Source: Zingiber officinale (taxonomy: Eukaryota > Streptophyta > Magnoliopsida > Zingiberales > Zingiberaceae). From it: a DNA stretch of 64,000 nt. Numbering within the stretch: position 1 is the first letter of the stretch; each line of letters starts with the position of its first letter. Positions 12,882-25,238 of this stretch are shown piece by piece. The stretch is taken from positions 133,017,004 to 133,081,003 of the forward strand of contig NC_055989.1 of the NCBI RefSeq assembly GCF_018446385.1, written 5' to 3'. The translations under genes and the position numbers were made by a program. The notes under the pieces were generated by a model, which worked only from the letters and a program-made list of their open reading frames with translations, did no database searches and was not told where the DNA came from.

Positions 12882-14360
12882 CATGTAATGTTTTTCTTAA
12901 AGATTTTGACCACCCGCATAGAACTGCTGGATGTTGATTATCAAATCAAACCTTTGCAACAGGGACGGATAATTAATTTTCCATCAATGATTATGAAAAT
13001 GAGGATGTTTTTTTTTTTGTGTCAAATCTGTGAAATGGTGATTCCCAAACATTCTGCCATTTGCATCCATGGATAGGGCCAAACAACTGCTCTTGATTTA
13101 GTTACTGAAAAAAGAACAATAGGGGAAAAATTCTAAGGTTTTGTATATTTCGTCGGGAACGTGGAACATTCATTGCCTGTAACATGATCCTTCTCAAGTA
13201 ATTTCTACGTAATTTTCATTCACTTACTTTCTCTCGTTGTTTTCATATGTTTATCTTACTATTTTATTAAGAATATTTCTCCTTTACTAACTAACTTGGG
13301 TGAAGTCCAAATTATAAGTACGTTAATATTGTTTTTGCTATTGATATAAATAAATAATTTTAAGATTTATTAGTAATTTTTATAAATATTTTTATTAATG
13401 ATTTAGAGTTCGAGATTCAATTGTGGCATATTATTAAGAATTCTTTTTATTAATTAATTAGAAATCTAGAGTTCTCTTTAATCTCACATTTTAGAATTGA
13501 CAACACTGCGAGTAGAGAAATTTCTATAAATATCTTGGGTCGATAATGCTTAAAAAACATATTTTTCTCAGCTTTTTGGCATAGATCAAATATGATATTA
13601 AATTAAAAATAAGGGTAATTCTTAAAAATTAAATCGTGTGTGCCCAATCACTAATATATATAAAAAATAGAAGATTACCCTATCTTATAGTATTCATCTT
13701 TTAAGCATTAAGTGTATATATATATATTCAAGTTTAGAATTTAGGATTTAGCACAACTTATCTTACACACCTAATTTTTTTTTATTTAATTTTTTTACTT
13801 AATATATAATTCAACCCTAATCTTTAAAGTCAAAAGTTTATTGATATAACTGAGAGGTTAAAAAAAAATTTAAAAAAAAATCGATACTTTCAACAAGTGT
13901 GAGTGTCACTTACCATGTGTGATGTGTGTATCTAACATTTCCTTAAAAAGAAATATTTTATGATATGAGCATCTAAAATTTTTAATTTTAATCAATATAA
14001 TCCAAGAAGGAAGTCTAAATCCTAAAGAAAAATCTTATTAGCTTAAATTTATTATAACTCAATCCCTAAATCCTAAAATCTTAAACCCTAAATAAATATA
14101 ATGTACCTCGTGAGTATCTAAAATTTTTAATCTTAATACTATAACCAAAGAGGGAAGCTTGGACGAAAAATTTTATTGACTAAAATTCATTATAACCCAA
14201 CTTTTAAATCCTAAAATTTTGAATTCTAAATACAAATAATATATCCCAAAAGTTATTGCATGAATCTAGACACCTTAGACCACTGTCATTCACGAGCACA
14301 CAACGAATGGTTCGTAGCAGAGTAACTTCATGTGTGTGTATATATATATTTATATATATG
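12882..14360. repeat. RWA 3' region and AT-rich intergenic DNA with a degenerate about 144-bp tandem duplication
   Basis: No gene is supported. Two diverged copies of a segment beginning ATCTAAAATTTTTAAT lie at about 13969-14112 and 14113-14254. They share the order AAGGAAG/AGGGAAG, TTTATTATAAC/TTCATTATAAC, AAATCCTAAAAT and AAATA..ATAAT. The rest is AT-rich with homopolymer runs. Confidence 0.5.
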
Positions 14361-14695
14361 AGAATTGTTATGCTACGAACTCTAATCTTGTGGATTGTTA
14401 CGGATCAATTGTCATGCCATATTATTTTATTTTTTTAATACAACATTTCCTCTTTCTATTTTCTTCTTCTTATTCATTCGCTGCATGCTCGCTGCCTCGT
14501 CACCGCACCTCGTCACCGTGCCTCCCTGCGTCTCGTCTCGGTTGGCCACCCGCTTGGCCTCCAGCCACCCTCCCGGCCGCCGGCCACCCGCCAGGCCGCG
14601 CCTCGATTCCAGCCGCGATTAAAAAAATAAAATAATATGACATGGTAATTGGTCCGTAGCAATTCGTATAATAGAGTCCGTAGCATAATAATTCT
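14361..14695. mobile_element. Foldback DNA element with about 79-bp TIRs and GC-rich core (Pack-MULE-like)
   Basis: The left terminus at 14361-14439 (starting AGAATTGTTATGCTACG) and the reverse complement of 14618-14695 (starting AGAATTATTATGCTACG) align over about 79 bp with few mismatches, both ending in ATTATTTTATTTTTTTAAT. The 178-bp interior (14440-14617) is strikingly GC-rich in its second half, rich in CCACCCGC/GGCC words, while both flanks are AT-rich. Long TIRs plus a GC-rich foreign core are typical of Pack-MULEs. Flanks are TA repeats, so a 9-bp target duplication cannot be recognised. Frames through the core are open but encode Pro/Ala/Arg-rich peptides without a known domain. Confidence 0.7.
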
Positions 14696-14715
14696 TTTAT
14701 ATATATATATAAATA

Positions 14716-14914
14716 TAATAGGATGTTACCATGTACACCCCGGTCGGTGGATGATCATGGGTAATTCTCTGTGAATCCAGACACCAAGATTACTCCCGGA
14801 AGTCAAGAGTGGTCGAAATCCACTCGGGGCGTTTGAGAGTGATTTAAGTATCTAGATTCATAGAGTCGTCCATAAGTCATTCATCGACCGGGTATACAGG
14901 GTAACACCATTATA
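14716..14914. mobile_element. Short MITE-like foldback (about 0.2 kb)
   Basis: The left end (about 14721: GGATGTTACCATGTACACCC) and the reverse complement of the right end (about 14908: GGTGTTACCCTGTATACCC) pair for roughly 60 bp, including CGGTCGGTGGATGA against CGGTCGATGAATGA. Both ends are bordered by TA-rich sequence, compatible with a TA target duplication. It sits only 20 bp from the preceding foldback element. No coding capacity. Confidence 0.6.
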
Positions 14915-17032
14915 TATTTGTGGTGATCAATTCATCTTGCAACGTGGAGGTACAATGCATTCCCCCAACCTTAATAAAATTATTCATAATTTGACGTACT
15001 GTCCACGTTATTCAGCGGGCTCAATTAATTTTATTAATAGTTTTATCATAATTCTAACAAATATCGTTATATATATTTATACACAATTTTTGTTCGACAC
15101 GATTGTATTGTGAATCTAAGCTACTAGGTTTACCCAAATACAACTACGTACCGAGTCATTTTCAAACACGAAGAACCACTACTTAGACTCGATCAACTTG
15201 GCACATCGCTACTTGGACTTTCCAAATCAGATTGGTTCACTAATTACGTTTGATCGACCCACAATCGTTTGTGTCATTTCCATCTTAAGTCTCAGATTCG
15301 ATCGGGTATAAATTGTCCGATCCAATTGGCACCTTTGTTATGGCGGGGAAGATAAGTTTAAAGATATAAACGACATGCCCCAACCACTTGCCATCTACAG
15401 AGATCGTCGGGCCAATTATTGAGAGAGTAATAATTGAGGAATTAAATGCAACTGTGTAGTATTTGAGTGACTAGTTGCCTTGTAATTTTTATTATTATTA
15501 TTTTTTAAAAAGGAACTTATTTAAATTAATTATGAAATGCATTAATGATGCATGGCGAGCTGCCAACAAACATAATTTATAATGATATAAATACATAAAT
15601 TCCAAAAACAAAATAAATGCAACGAAAGGATGATAAAGAAATAAATTATTGCAGACATCACTTTTTTTTTTGTTTTATATGGAATTTTTACATGGAATAC
15701 AGTGCGATCTTATTTTCTATTTTTTGATATATAGGACTTGGAACGGAAGGACCATAATCAGCTGACAAGAAAATAATAATAATAATGGAAAAACATAACA
15801 TATTTCCACAATTAAAACAAAATCAAGAACAAATAGGTATACTATGACATTGGGCAAGAAAACAAAACAGAACTAATTAACTGGTTTTGATAATAATGGT
15901 GTCGTCACTATTAATATAAGCTCCGAAAGGAATAAAAAATGTCATATGATTCAAATTCCACTGCAATGTATTGTAAAATATTTTCTCCAGTGTAATAAAA
16001 ATATACGATGTTGACTATTAGATAAGGAATCGTTTCATCCCGTTTGATAAAAAATCCGGGACATTGATAAAAAAAAGCATTTACGCTTTCGAATTTATCA
16101 AATAGATGAAAGATAGTCTAGCTCCTGAATTTGTGGGATGGATTATTAAAAAAAATTAAAATGTCCATGCAAACTTAATATAAAGCTTAAAAATGGAAGA
16201 TAACGTCTTCTTGTACCTCTATTTTTATCAATTTTTTCTTATAGAGACATAAATGAATGAATAAAAATGAGTCGGTGGAAGGCATCACATTCACAGCTAG
16301 CAAGCAAGCTCTATTCCCCAGGCTTCACTAGCATGAAGCAGTGATTGAGTTATCGATCGTAATCTGCATTCATATCCATTCTCTAAATATAAATCTGTAT
16401 ATTCCATGCATGCACACTGTGTGACCATGCCCACCAATTCAACCCCTCGCTCCTACCCCCAACACAACATAACAGAACCCTACTAGGGCTCCCAATTTAA
16501 TGCCTTCCAGAGTCCCGAGCAAGCGGTCAACCACCTCACTCGATCTCGATAAATGTCCCTCCACTCATGCTCTTGCCACAGGTACTTTCAACAGATGAAT
16601 TTAGTTGGTACGTAATATATATCTATCTAGAAACTAGTGCATTCAGAAATACAAAGCTGATGGACTTGTATCCCTATCAAACCGGTGCGTATTATAAATA
16701 CAAATTAAAATTACTCTATCTATAGATTCGTTAGTATATGCTTACATGTTTACTCGTAAAGTAACAAAGGTAGACCTGGACCTACTTAAATAGTTAAATT
16801 AGTGCACCTACTGACCTATCTTTATCATCATATCTTATCACATTTAGGCACTATATAATTCATGTATTAATTATCATATACTTACACATGTTGTATATAC
16901 GTATCTGCAATCTAAGAAAATACTATATATTTGTGAGATTGAAAACTAAGGATCTGTATCCCAATCAACACCTCCCCCTCCCCTCTTCTATCCATCTTTA
17001 TTGCACCTTTCCGTCTCAACCCTCTCCTGCTA
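14915..17032. other. AT-rich intergenic DNA upstream of GPAT
   Basis: I see no coding region, RNA gene or clear repeat here. The last few hundred bases before 17033 become CT-rich and presumably hold the GPAT promoter. Confidence 0.5.
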
Positions 17033-17040
17033 CTATATAT
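17033..17040 (+). promoter_or_regulatory. TATA box of the GPAT gene
   Basis: CTATATAT lies about 135 bp before the GPAT start codon at 17175 and follows a CT-rich stretch. Transcription would begin near 17065-17070, leaving a leader of about 105 nt. Position and composition fit a plant core promoter. Confidence 0.55.
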
Positions 17041-17174
17041 GCATCAAGCTGCTCAGTACACTGCATTCCAAATCAACACCAATCCTTCTTATGGCTTCTC
17101 GCAGCATGACCAAATTTTGAATGTAGCAGACCGACCTCCTTTGAACTGCGAGAGCTTCCTAGCAAGTTCCGACC

Positions 17175-18856
17175 ATGGTTTTGCTAAAGCTAGCTCTACG
17201 TTGGGAGCACAGCTGCTACAAGCTGGCCAAGAAGCTGCTCGCCCATGTCTTCCTCCAGTACAAGACCACCACCTCCAACCAGAGATCAGCATCAGGCCTC
17301 CAGACTGTCTACCCCAGTGTCACCGAGTGCAGCTCTAGCTCTAACTTAGAAGGCCAAACGATTGTGTGTGATGACTTCCATGGCACCCTCCTTAGGGCTC
17401 CCGACTCCTTGTTTCCTTACTTCATGCTCGTGGCGTTCGAGGGCGGCAGCCTCTTGAGGGCCCTCCTCCTCCTCGCGCTCTCCCCTGCCTTGTGTCTCTT
17501 GGGGAAGCACGAGTTCGGGATGAGGATCATGGCCTTCGTGACCTTCTGCGGGCTGAGGACGGGGGACCTGCGGCTGATCACTAGGACTGTGCTGCCTAAA
17601 ATTTTCTTGGAGAACCTCCATCTGCAGGCATGCGAGGCGCTGAAAGGGAGGCGAGCTGTGGTGCTCACCACCTTGCCGAGGCTCATGGTGGAGGGATTCT
17701 TGAAGGAGTACTTAGAGGTGGGGGAGGTGGTGGGGGCGGAACTGCAGGTGGTGAAGGGCTGCTACTTCACGGGGGTCATCTCTTGGCCTGACAAACAGAG
17801 AGCTCTCAGGGACATGGTCAAGGCCGGTGCGGCCATTGTGAACCTCTCCAACGTCCACCACCACCACCTCTTGGCCAAGGTTTTTGGACCTGCGTTTCTT
17901 TCAGGAAATTTAAAAGACGAGTTAAAAGTGATTGTTTTATTTTTCAGGAAATTTATGTCGTGAGAGAGGAGGAATCAAGGAGTGAGAGCAGCAAAATGCC
18001 AAGAAACAAGTACCCGAAGCCACTTGTGTTTCATGACGGAAGACTGGCTTTTCTCCCGACGCCATGCGAGATGATGGCGTTCTTCATGTGGATACCCATG
18101 GCAATCCCTTTGGCCGTGTTCAGGATCGCGATGGGGATCGTTTTCCCTTATAAAATATCCATCTTCATCGCCGCCGTCACCGGAATCCGATTCCGGAGGG
18201 CCGGAGATGGGAAAGCGAACGGGGAGAAGAAGGGGGTGGTGTACGTGTGCACGCACCGGACGCTGTTGGACCCGGTGATGCTGTGCTCGGCGCTGGAGAG
18301 GACGGTGCCGGCCGTGACGTACAGCCTGAGCCGGGTGTCGGAGGCGCTGGCGCCGATGCGGACTGTGCGGTTGACCCGGGACAGGGGACGAGACGCGGCG
18401 ACGATGCGGCGGCTGCTGGCGGTGGAGGGGGGCCTGGCGGTGTGCCCGGAGGGGACGACGTGCCGGGAGCCGTACCTGCTGCGGTTCAGCCCGCTGTTCG
18501 CGGAGGTGGCGGAGGAGGTGGTGCCGGTGGCTCTGGACGCGCGGGTGGGAATGCTGTACGGTACCACGGCGAGCGGGCACAAGTGGCTCGATCCGGTGGT
18601 GTTCATGATGAACCCGACGCCGGGGTACGAGGTGCATATCCTGCCGCCGGTGCGGCCGAGGGAGATGACGACAGGAGAGGAGGGGTGGAGCGCGGCGGAG
18701 GTGGCGAACCGGATCCAGAAGCAGCTGGCAGAAAAGCTGGGGTTCGAGTGCACGGCGTTGACTCGGCGGGACAAGTACATGATGTTGGCCGGGAACGAAG
18801 GAGTGGCAGCGCCGATGCACCGACGTGAACACGAGAAGCAGCCGACCGACCAATAG
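17175..18856 (+). CDS. GPAT: Glycerol-3-phosphate acyltransferase (land-plant sn-2 GPAT family, GPAT1/2/3/5-like), two exons
   Basis: Exon 1 is 17175-17879 and exon 2 is 17948-18856; the 68-bp intron has GT...AG ends and interrupts ...LLAK|EIYVV..., a typical intron position in this family. The product is 537 aa. The N-terminal HAD-like half (about 60-240) has D67-F-H-G-T71, where the second Asp of the phosphatase DxDxT motif is His. The C-terminal half has a hydrophobic segment (about 273-315) and the PlsC acyltransferase blocks: H338-RTLL-D343, VCPEGTTCREPYLLRFS (400-416) and VVPVAL near 427. These ER enzymes acylate glycerol-3-phosphate for cutin or suberin. With the phosphatase motif altered I infer a lysophosphatidic-acid product, as for GPAT1/5/7-type members, rather than monoacylglycerol. 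Exon 2 is very GC-rich, as common in monocot genes. Confidence 0.92.
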
Positions 18857-21430
18857 TCTGTAATAATTAAGCACTCCCGTTGCTGCCTGTTCCCGTAAAG
18901 TAATTAGATTTCCTGCATGTAAAAAACAAAAATTATGGTATGCAAGTCTTCGATCGTTATGTAAACCTGATATCACTATGGGAAATGTCATCTGACTTAA
19001 TTATTAAGCTTAAATATTATTTTTAACTCTTGCGGGGCATTAATTTCTTTTATATAATGCAAACAATATATTGTCATTTGGTCTTCTTTCGCGCAAGACA
19101 CCTTGTTGTAAATTAATCAAACTTCAGGTAGATGAATAGAATGCTCACTTTTAGGTAAATAATGAAGAGAATGTTCACGGACAAATTTAATATTCAACTT
19201 AATATCATCAATAAAATTCTTATTAACTTATTAAATAAATAAATTTATATTATCAAATTTAATAATTAATAAAATAATTTTTAAATAAAAAATCAAACAA
19301 ATTTAATAACATTTAAATGAATCAACTCACTAAAAAAACAAATCAAACTAGAACAATTATTTCAACCATTTAATTTATTTTAATTTCAACTTAACTTAAC
19401 TCAATTTTCTTATCAAATAAATTTAAATACCTCATTCGGCATTTACAGCCTTACTCATCCCCCTCCCTTCTCACACACGTAATAATCACAATTAAAATAA
19501 AGATAATAGATAACGTGTTAACATCAACATGATTGCTGACAATGATAAACTTCAACGGTTTCACATGATGCATATCATCAATCAAGCATTATTAGTGCTA
19601 GTTTAAAGAAAATAAAAACAGTTAAAATAAAAAAGTTAATGCAAGGGTCAATTGCCATAACCTTACTAGTAGCAAATTCAACTTTCTCATAGTAAACTCA
19701 ACTTGGTCGTAGGTCCATGTGTCAGAAAAAATTTATTTTCACTTTTGCATGTGAATTTTTCATTGCTTGAACTCCCTAATGCATATTGATTTACCTAATT
19801 ATCCTATTTTTTTAAAATAAAAGTCTAAAATAAAATATAATTTTTCTTAAATTCAGCATATTTAAATTAGAATATAGTATATTTTTATTAAATTGAGCAC
19901 AATTTTTTTATTTTCGTCTGACCAATCAATTAATTTACTTGATTCTAATTAAATAAATTTAGGAAGAATTATATCATTATTTTTTAGAGAATAAAAATTC
20001 TCATTATTTTTTATACATATAAAAAAATCTAAAATGATATATAATTTTTTCTAAATTCAACATTATTTAACTAAAATTGAGTATATCAATCGATTAGTCA
20101 AGAAGAAAAAGAACCGTACTTAATTTGATAGAAAATATACTAGGTTATAGTTTAAATGTACTGAATTTAAAAAAAAATTATCTCATTTTAAACTTATTGT
20201 ACTTAAAAAAAAATAAAGATAATTAGATAAATTGATATACATTAGAAAGGTGAAAGAGAGTTAGAAGAAAAAAAAATAGCATGCAAAGAATGAGAATAAA
20301 TTTTTTTTAACATAGGGATGGAGGAAGAAGTTGAGCTTGTTATTAGGGATTTTAGGATAATTTAATGTTAATGGCATACTTTGGAGTGACTTTATAGTAT
20401 AACTGACATGGATCTTGGAACATCTATACACTAGACAGAAGAAATTAAAAGGAAGATGAAAAATGAAAACTGTATATCTGCCAGCCATTGATTCAAAAGT
20501 TTAGACACATACAATCCAGACAATTTGCAATTTAAAATGGAACTTATACTCCACCTTTTTTTTTTTCTTTATGTGCATATTATGAATAGGCTGTCATTCC
20601 AAGAGCATATCCAAAATTTTAAATTTAAAGGGGTCGTATAATAAAAATCATCTACTCCTTTGAATTCAAAAATTACCCAAAGGCACTTGTCAAGGGCCTA
20701 ACTACAACTTTAAACACTTGAATAATTTAAAAAGAAAAATAATGACTAAATTAGCATTTATAATCCTTAGTACATAAATCTAATATAGCATGATATAATC
20801 ACTATATGAAATTCCTTGCAATTAGATTACTAATTTATGCTATGCATCCCATAAACCATCGGTCACTTTCACATTTTTTAAAATGAATGATGCAACAACA
20901 TCTACATATTTACAAACATGCAATTACCAACTTCAAGTTTTTTTGCCATCTATCTTCCATTGCATATAATAGAAAGGAAAGAAAAATGAAAATCAAGGAT
21001 CTAAGAGGATATAAAAACAGATTGTTAACAAACAAAAAGTTTGTACCTTGTCCTTGATCAAACCATCAGATTAAAATTTTTCAGAATTCTTAAGATCAGA
21101 AAGAACTCTTTAACCAGCCACAGATATACATGAATTAAACAGAAACACATGAATTAAACAGAAATTGTGAAATTGATTTCCAAGAAAAAAAAATGCAGTG
21201 CTGCAAAATTCCACTGTAATTTTGTATAAAATAATAAATCAGTTTAGTTATATATTTAAATAAAAAAAGCAAGGCAGTAAGATATTATCAAATATATTTT
21301 ATTAAACCTCCAATAAAAACTTTTGAAGGTGACATACATCAAATTGATTGGAATAATGATAGACAGGAAGTTAGAGATTTCTTCAAGAGATTTCTAACTC
21401 AATTAAGTTTTAAGTATCAAATACAATTCT
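18857..21430. other. GPAT 3' UTR and AT-rich intergenic DNA
   Basis: No coding region or RNA gene is supported. From about 20620 to 21430 the sequence is probably the 3' noncoding part of the hAT element on the minus strand, but I could not fix its terminal inverted repeat. Confidence 0.45.
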
Positions 21431-23872
21431 TTAACTAAAAGAAATTTGACCTTCTTTTAAATTTTCGAAGTCTTCAATGATAGCTTCTATGTTTACATTT
21501 CTGGCAATTTCTCTCTCAATATATACCATTAATGCGTCTGAGAGAAAAACATCCTCGATTTTGCTCCGAAACTTTGTTTTCACAATATTTATCACAGAAA
21601 ATGATCGTTCTGTAGGAATGGAAACTAGAAGAGTAAGCACCAATACGATCACTCTAAAAATAAAGTTGTATGTAACAGACTTGTTAGTCTTCACCAACCA
21701 TTGACATAATTCTGAAATGGTTGATAAATTTTTGTAGTCGAGCCCTTTGACTACATTATACTCATAATGCTTTAATTGCATCTTCAATTGCTCTTTTCCA
21801 TCTTTTGTAAAATCTTGGACATAAAACTTTTCAACTAATTTACATATATCCACAACATTGAAAAACTCCACTGCATTTTGAGGATTTAAGACATTACTAA
21901 GAATAAACAATTTCATAGCATCATCACTAAAGCGCTCATTAATTGCTTGCAATTGTGAATCTATCAAAGCATAAAAGAAGTCTACATGATAATGATGTTC
22001 AATGGTAAAATTGTCTTGACAAGTACGGGCTTGACCTCGTCTATTAATATACAAAGCATTGAAATCAGGAATATCAATATTTCGAAGTTCACAAAAAGAT
22101 TTCACTTTTGCAAGCAAATCATTCCACTTATTATCCCTCATCTGTTGAAGTAAATTCTTGGTAGATAATACAAGCTTCATTGCATTTATAATATCCTAAG
22201 ACTTACTTTGTAAAGCCTGACAAAAGATATTTGTGATCCCCATAATCTCTTTCATAAGATGCAAAATGAATACAAAATCAAAAGAAGTCATTTCATCATA
22301 AACAAATGTTGCATCTGCTCTTTGAGAAAGAAGCTCATCATCCATAACCTTGAGCAATACCATACATGATGCACTAAACATCTTAATTAAACCTTTCAAT
22401 AATCTCAAATGAGAACTCTAGCATGTATCAACAGCTCGTTGTAAAGTACCTATCTGATTAAATCTACGCCCTGTCTCAAGCTCATTAATAGCGATCAAAT
22501 GTGCAATATCATCCGCATGAGCATTCTTCAATTCATCATTACGCTTACATGAAGAACCAACAATATTAACTATAAAAATTTTTCTATCAAAAAATTGATG
22601 AATAGGTGTCACATTTTTTGATGTTGTAACTAAAGCCAATTATAATCGATGAGCAAAGCAATGAACATAATAAACACTTCTACAATCTTTTATAATCAAA
22701 GATTGCAATCCATTAAACTCACCCCTCATATTATTAGCATCATCATAATCTTGACCTCTAATATTTTGAACATCCAAATTGTAGTGAGCCAAAGCAGAAT
22801 ATATAACATCTTTTAAAGTCAAAGTCGAAGTATCAGATACATGAACAAGGTCAAAAAAATGTTCTTAAATGAATCCATTAGTATCCACGAATCTCAATAC
22901 TATAGACATTTGCTGTCTTTTTGACTTATCTTGGGCTTCATCAACAATTATACAATACTTGGCAACTCCATTTTTTTCACGAATTGTATTTTTCACTTTT
23001 ACTGATAGCACATGAAGTATTTGTTTCTGAATATCATGACTTGTATACTTGGCATTTTTTGGAGCTTTCTCAATTGCCTTTGAAAGTTCGTCATTATACA
23101 TAGCTAGCACATCTAAAAATTCAAGAAAATTGCCACGATTAGATGAACTAGATTTCTCATCATGACCTCTAAACGGAATTCCTTGAAATGCAAGCAACAA
23201 CACCACATGTATATGAGCCTTTAATCGAAGACGATTAGTTGTGATTTGTTCATCATTAAAATTGTCGAATATCCTTGATATATGTTGTGGTTGATTCATC
23301 AAATCCTTACATGCCTTTTCAACATTACGATGGGTGAAGATACATTATCTTTACCTATGTGGCCTAGGAAAGCATAAGCTTTTCCATTTCGAACTTTCTT
23401 CTAATTATCAAATCCATCAACAGTAAATGCAGTTTGATTTGAGCATCCTGATGGTTTGTTGAAGATAAAACATAGAAAGCAATATGCTTTATCTTTAGTT
23501 GGTGAATACTCCAACCAAGAAAATTATCCATACCAAGCAAACTAAAATCTTCGAGGGTGTTTAACATTTTTATTTAATGGATATTCTTGAAGAATAGGTT
23601 GATATGCCTTCATAGTCAAATAAGCTCGATGAACCTCCTCTCGTTGGTTAGGATGATATTCCCAAATTTGTCGACGTAATCCAGGATCACGCTCTAAAGA
23701 ATTGAGATCAACTTCTTCAGTTTCTATATTTTTGAATATTTTAGGAGAAATTTCAGATGGAAGATCATTGTTATTTGATCTTGTCAATGGGGTGGGTTAC
23801 ATGAGTAATTGGATCAAGTTCATTTGCTCTCTTCCTTTGAAAAAACCTATCAATTGTAATAGATTTTCCCAT
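21431..23872 (-). pseudogene. hAT-superfamily transposase (TTF-type zinc finger, hATC dimerisation), broken
   Basis: Read on the minus strand from an ATG at 23872 (MGKSITIDRFFQRKRANE), the segment gives collinear pieces of a TTF-type zinc-finger hAT transposase. These are ERDPGLRRQIWEYHPNQR (about 23670), a broken TTF finger (about 23350-23560), MNQPQHISRIFDNF to CIIVDEAQDKSKRQQMSIV (22865-23302), VQNIRGQDYDDANNMRGEF (22640-22822), and the C-terminal hATC region with TERSFSVINIVKTKF (21431-22180). At least six frameshifts or stops separate the pieces, so no active protein is made. Compared with the family, the DUF4371-type core and dimerisation domain are all represented, so this was a full-length coding element. 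TIRs and the 8-bp target duplication were not found. Confidence 0.85.
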
Positions 23873-23949
23873 TTGAAGTATACGAAGCCTTTAGCAATGA
23901 AAAATTAGTTCAAATAAGTGAATAATAATTAATAACAAAAATATTAAAT

Positions 23950-24218
23950 CAAACATTAAGTCAGTGAATAATAACAACATCATCAAAAAAAAAAAAATGT
24001 CAAGCTTTTTATCATTTCATCAAATATTAAATTAACAATTTCAACTTCAACTATTTAGCCATTTAGATACTTTAATTTCCAAAATCAAACATTAAGTCAG
24101 TGAATAATAACAACATCATCAAAAAAAAAATGTCAAGCTTTTTATCATTTCATCAAATATTAAATTAACAATTTCAACTTCAACTATTTAGCCATTTAGA
24201 TACTTTAATTTCCAAAAT
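23950..24218. repeat. Tandem duplication, 136-bp unit, two near-identical copies
   Basis: The unit beginning CAAACATTAAGTCAGTGAAT occurs at 23950 and 24086. The two copies are essentially identical except for the length of an A-run. It lies just upstream of the hAT transposase start and is probably part of that element's 5' region. The near identity suggests a recent duplication, younger than the decay of the transposase. Confidence 0.8.
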
Positions 24219-24910
24219 CACAAGATTTGATTAAAATAATTAAAATGAATCATTTCAGTAGGAGAAAAGCAAACAAAATCAAGGAGTCTAACAAAAAGGA
24301 GAAAAATAAATAAAATCAAATAATCTAATAAAATTATGAACTTTAGACTATTCTCATGGAGAAAGAAGCTATAAATAATAACTATGTATCTATTTGTTGT
24401 TTCAAAGTCACAGGCCCACTGTAACTAAATAGTAGAATCATTACCAATTATAATATAATATGTTTGCATAATCGCATGTGTGTGCATATATCATAGGCGA
24501 AAAAAATTCTAAAGCAACCTTCAACTGGACAAGGAGGGTCATGCCATGTAATATACTAATACCGAATATTAAGATTTTTTTTCTCAGAAATTTATGGAAT
24601 CATAAAACACTCCTTTACGGTAACTACCGAAGGCGGAGAAAGTTTACAAGCTCTCAGTACAAGAAGAAAGGAAAGGGGAACAAAATACAATGATATCTTA
24701 CAAGTTTGCACAAGAAACCCTAACCCTAACTTCTTCCTTGCCTCTTGACTTGGACGTGCACCAGCACAAGCCTCCAAGAATTTTCAAGAACTGGCGGTGA
24801 GAGCTGTGGAGAAGTGGCTGTGAAGTAGCTGTGGAGAAAGAATCGAAGTCGTGGAAGCACTGCCGAGAGAAACGCTCGCCAACAGCTAAATACGACGCCA
24901 ACGGTCGAAT

Positions 24911-25238
24911 CCCAATCGATTGGATTGCTCCCAATCGATTGGGGAGGCTTTGGATCGATCGGTCAATCGATCCAGAGCACCTCTGTGCTCCTCAAAATCG
25001 CCTGGATCGATCGACTGATCGATCCAGGGCTTATCGCGCAAAATCGCAGCTCCCAATCGATCAACCGATCGATTGGAGGCTCTCAATCGATCGATCGATC
25101 GATTGGGAGGCTTTCTGTGCGATCGAGAATTCTCCCCAATCGATCGGCTGATCGATTGGGGAAGCCTTTGTCGCGAGGACTCACCCAATCGATCAGTTGA
25201 TCGATTGGGCATGAGCCAATCGATCAGCTGATCGATCC
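24911..25238. repeat. Array of paired TCGA palindromes in the LTR (12-bp spacing)
   Basis: Seven units of the form (C)CAATCGATC-N4-GATCGATTGG or TGGATCGATC-N4-GATCGATCCA have TCGA cores at 24955/24967, 25007/25019, 25057/25069, 25087/25099, 25140/25152, 25189/25201 and 25220/25232, always 12 bp apart. Several are perfect hairpins: 25001-25028 has 12-bp arms and 25133-25162 has 13-bp arms, each with a 4-nt loop. Unit-to-unit intervals run 52, 50, 30, 53, 49, 31, so a three-unit block of about 132 bp is itself repeated. A further pair at 24916/24935 is spaced 19 bp. Confidence 0.9.

Noticed and set aside
17975..18991. Long minus-strand ORFs (338 and 210 aa) and a plus-strand 193-aa ORF over GPAT exon 2
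   Set aside because: They are shadow frames of a very GC-rich exon, rich in Arg/His/Pro or Gly, without domains; the GPAT frame explains the sequence.
24714..24730. AAACCCTAACCCTAAC as an interstitial telomere
   Set aside because: Only two units inside an LTR; short telo-box-like words are common in plant leaders.
24831..25212. Several overlapping 90-108-aa ORFs rich in Asp-Arg-Ser-Ile
   Set aside because: They translate the TCGA palindrome array and are open only because the repeat lacks stops.
24911..25238. Spaced palindromic repeats resembling a CRISPR array
   Set aside because: The context is a plant LTR with promoter and polypurine tract; spacers are short and themselves repeated, and no cas genes exist.
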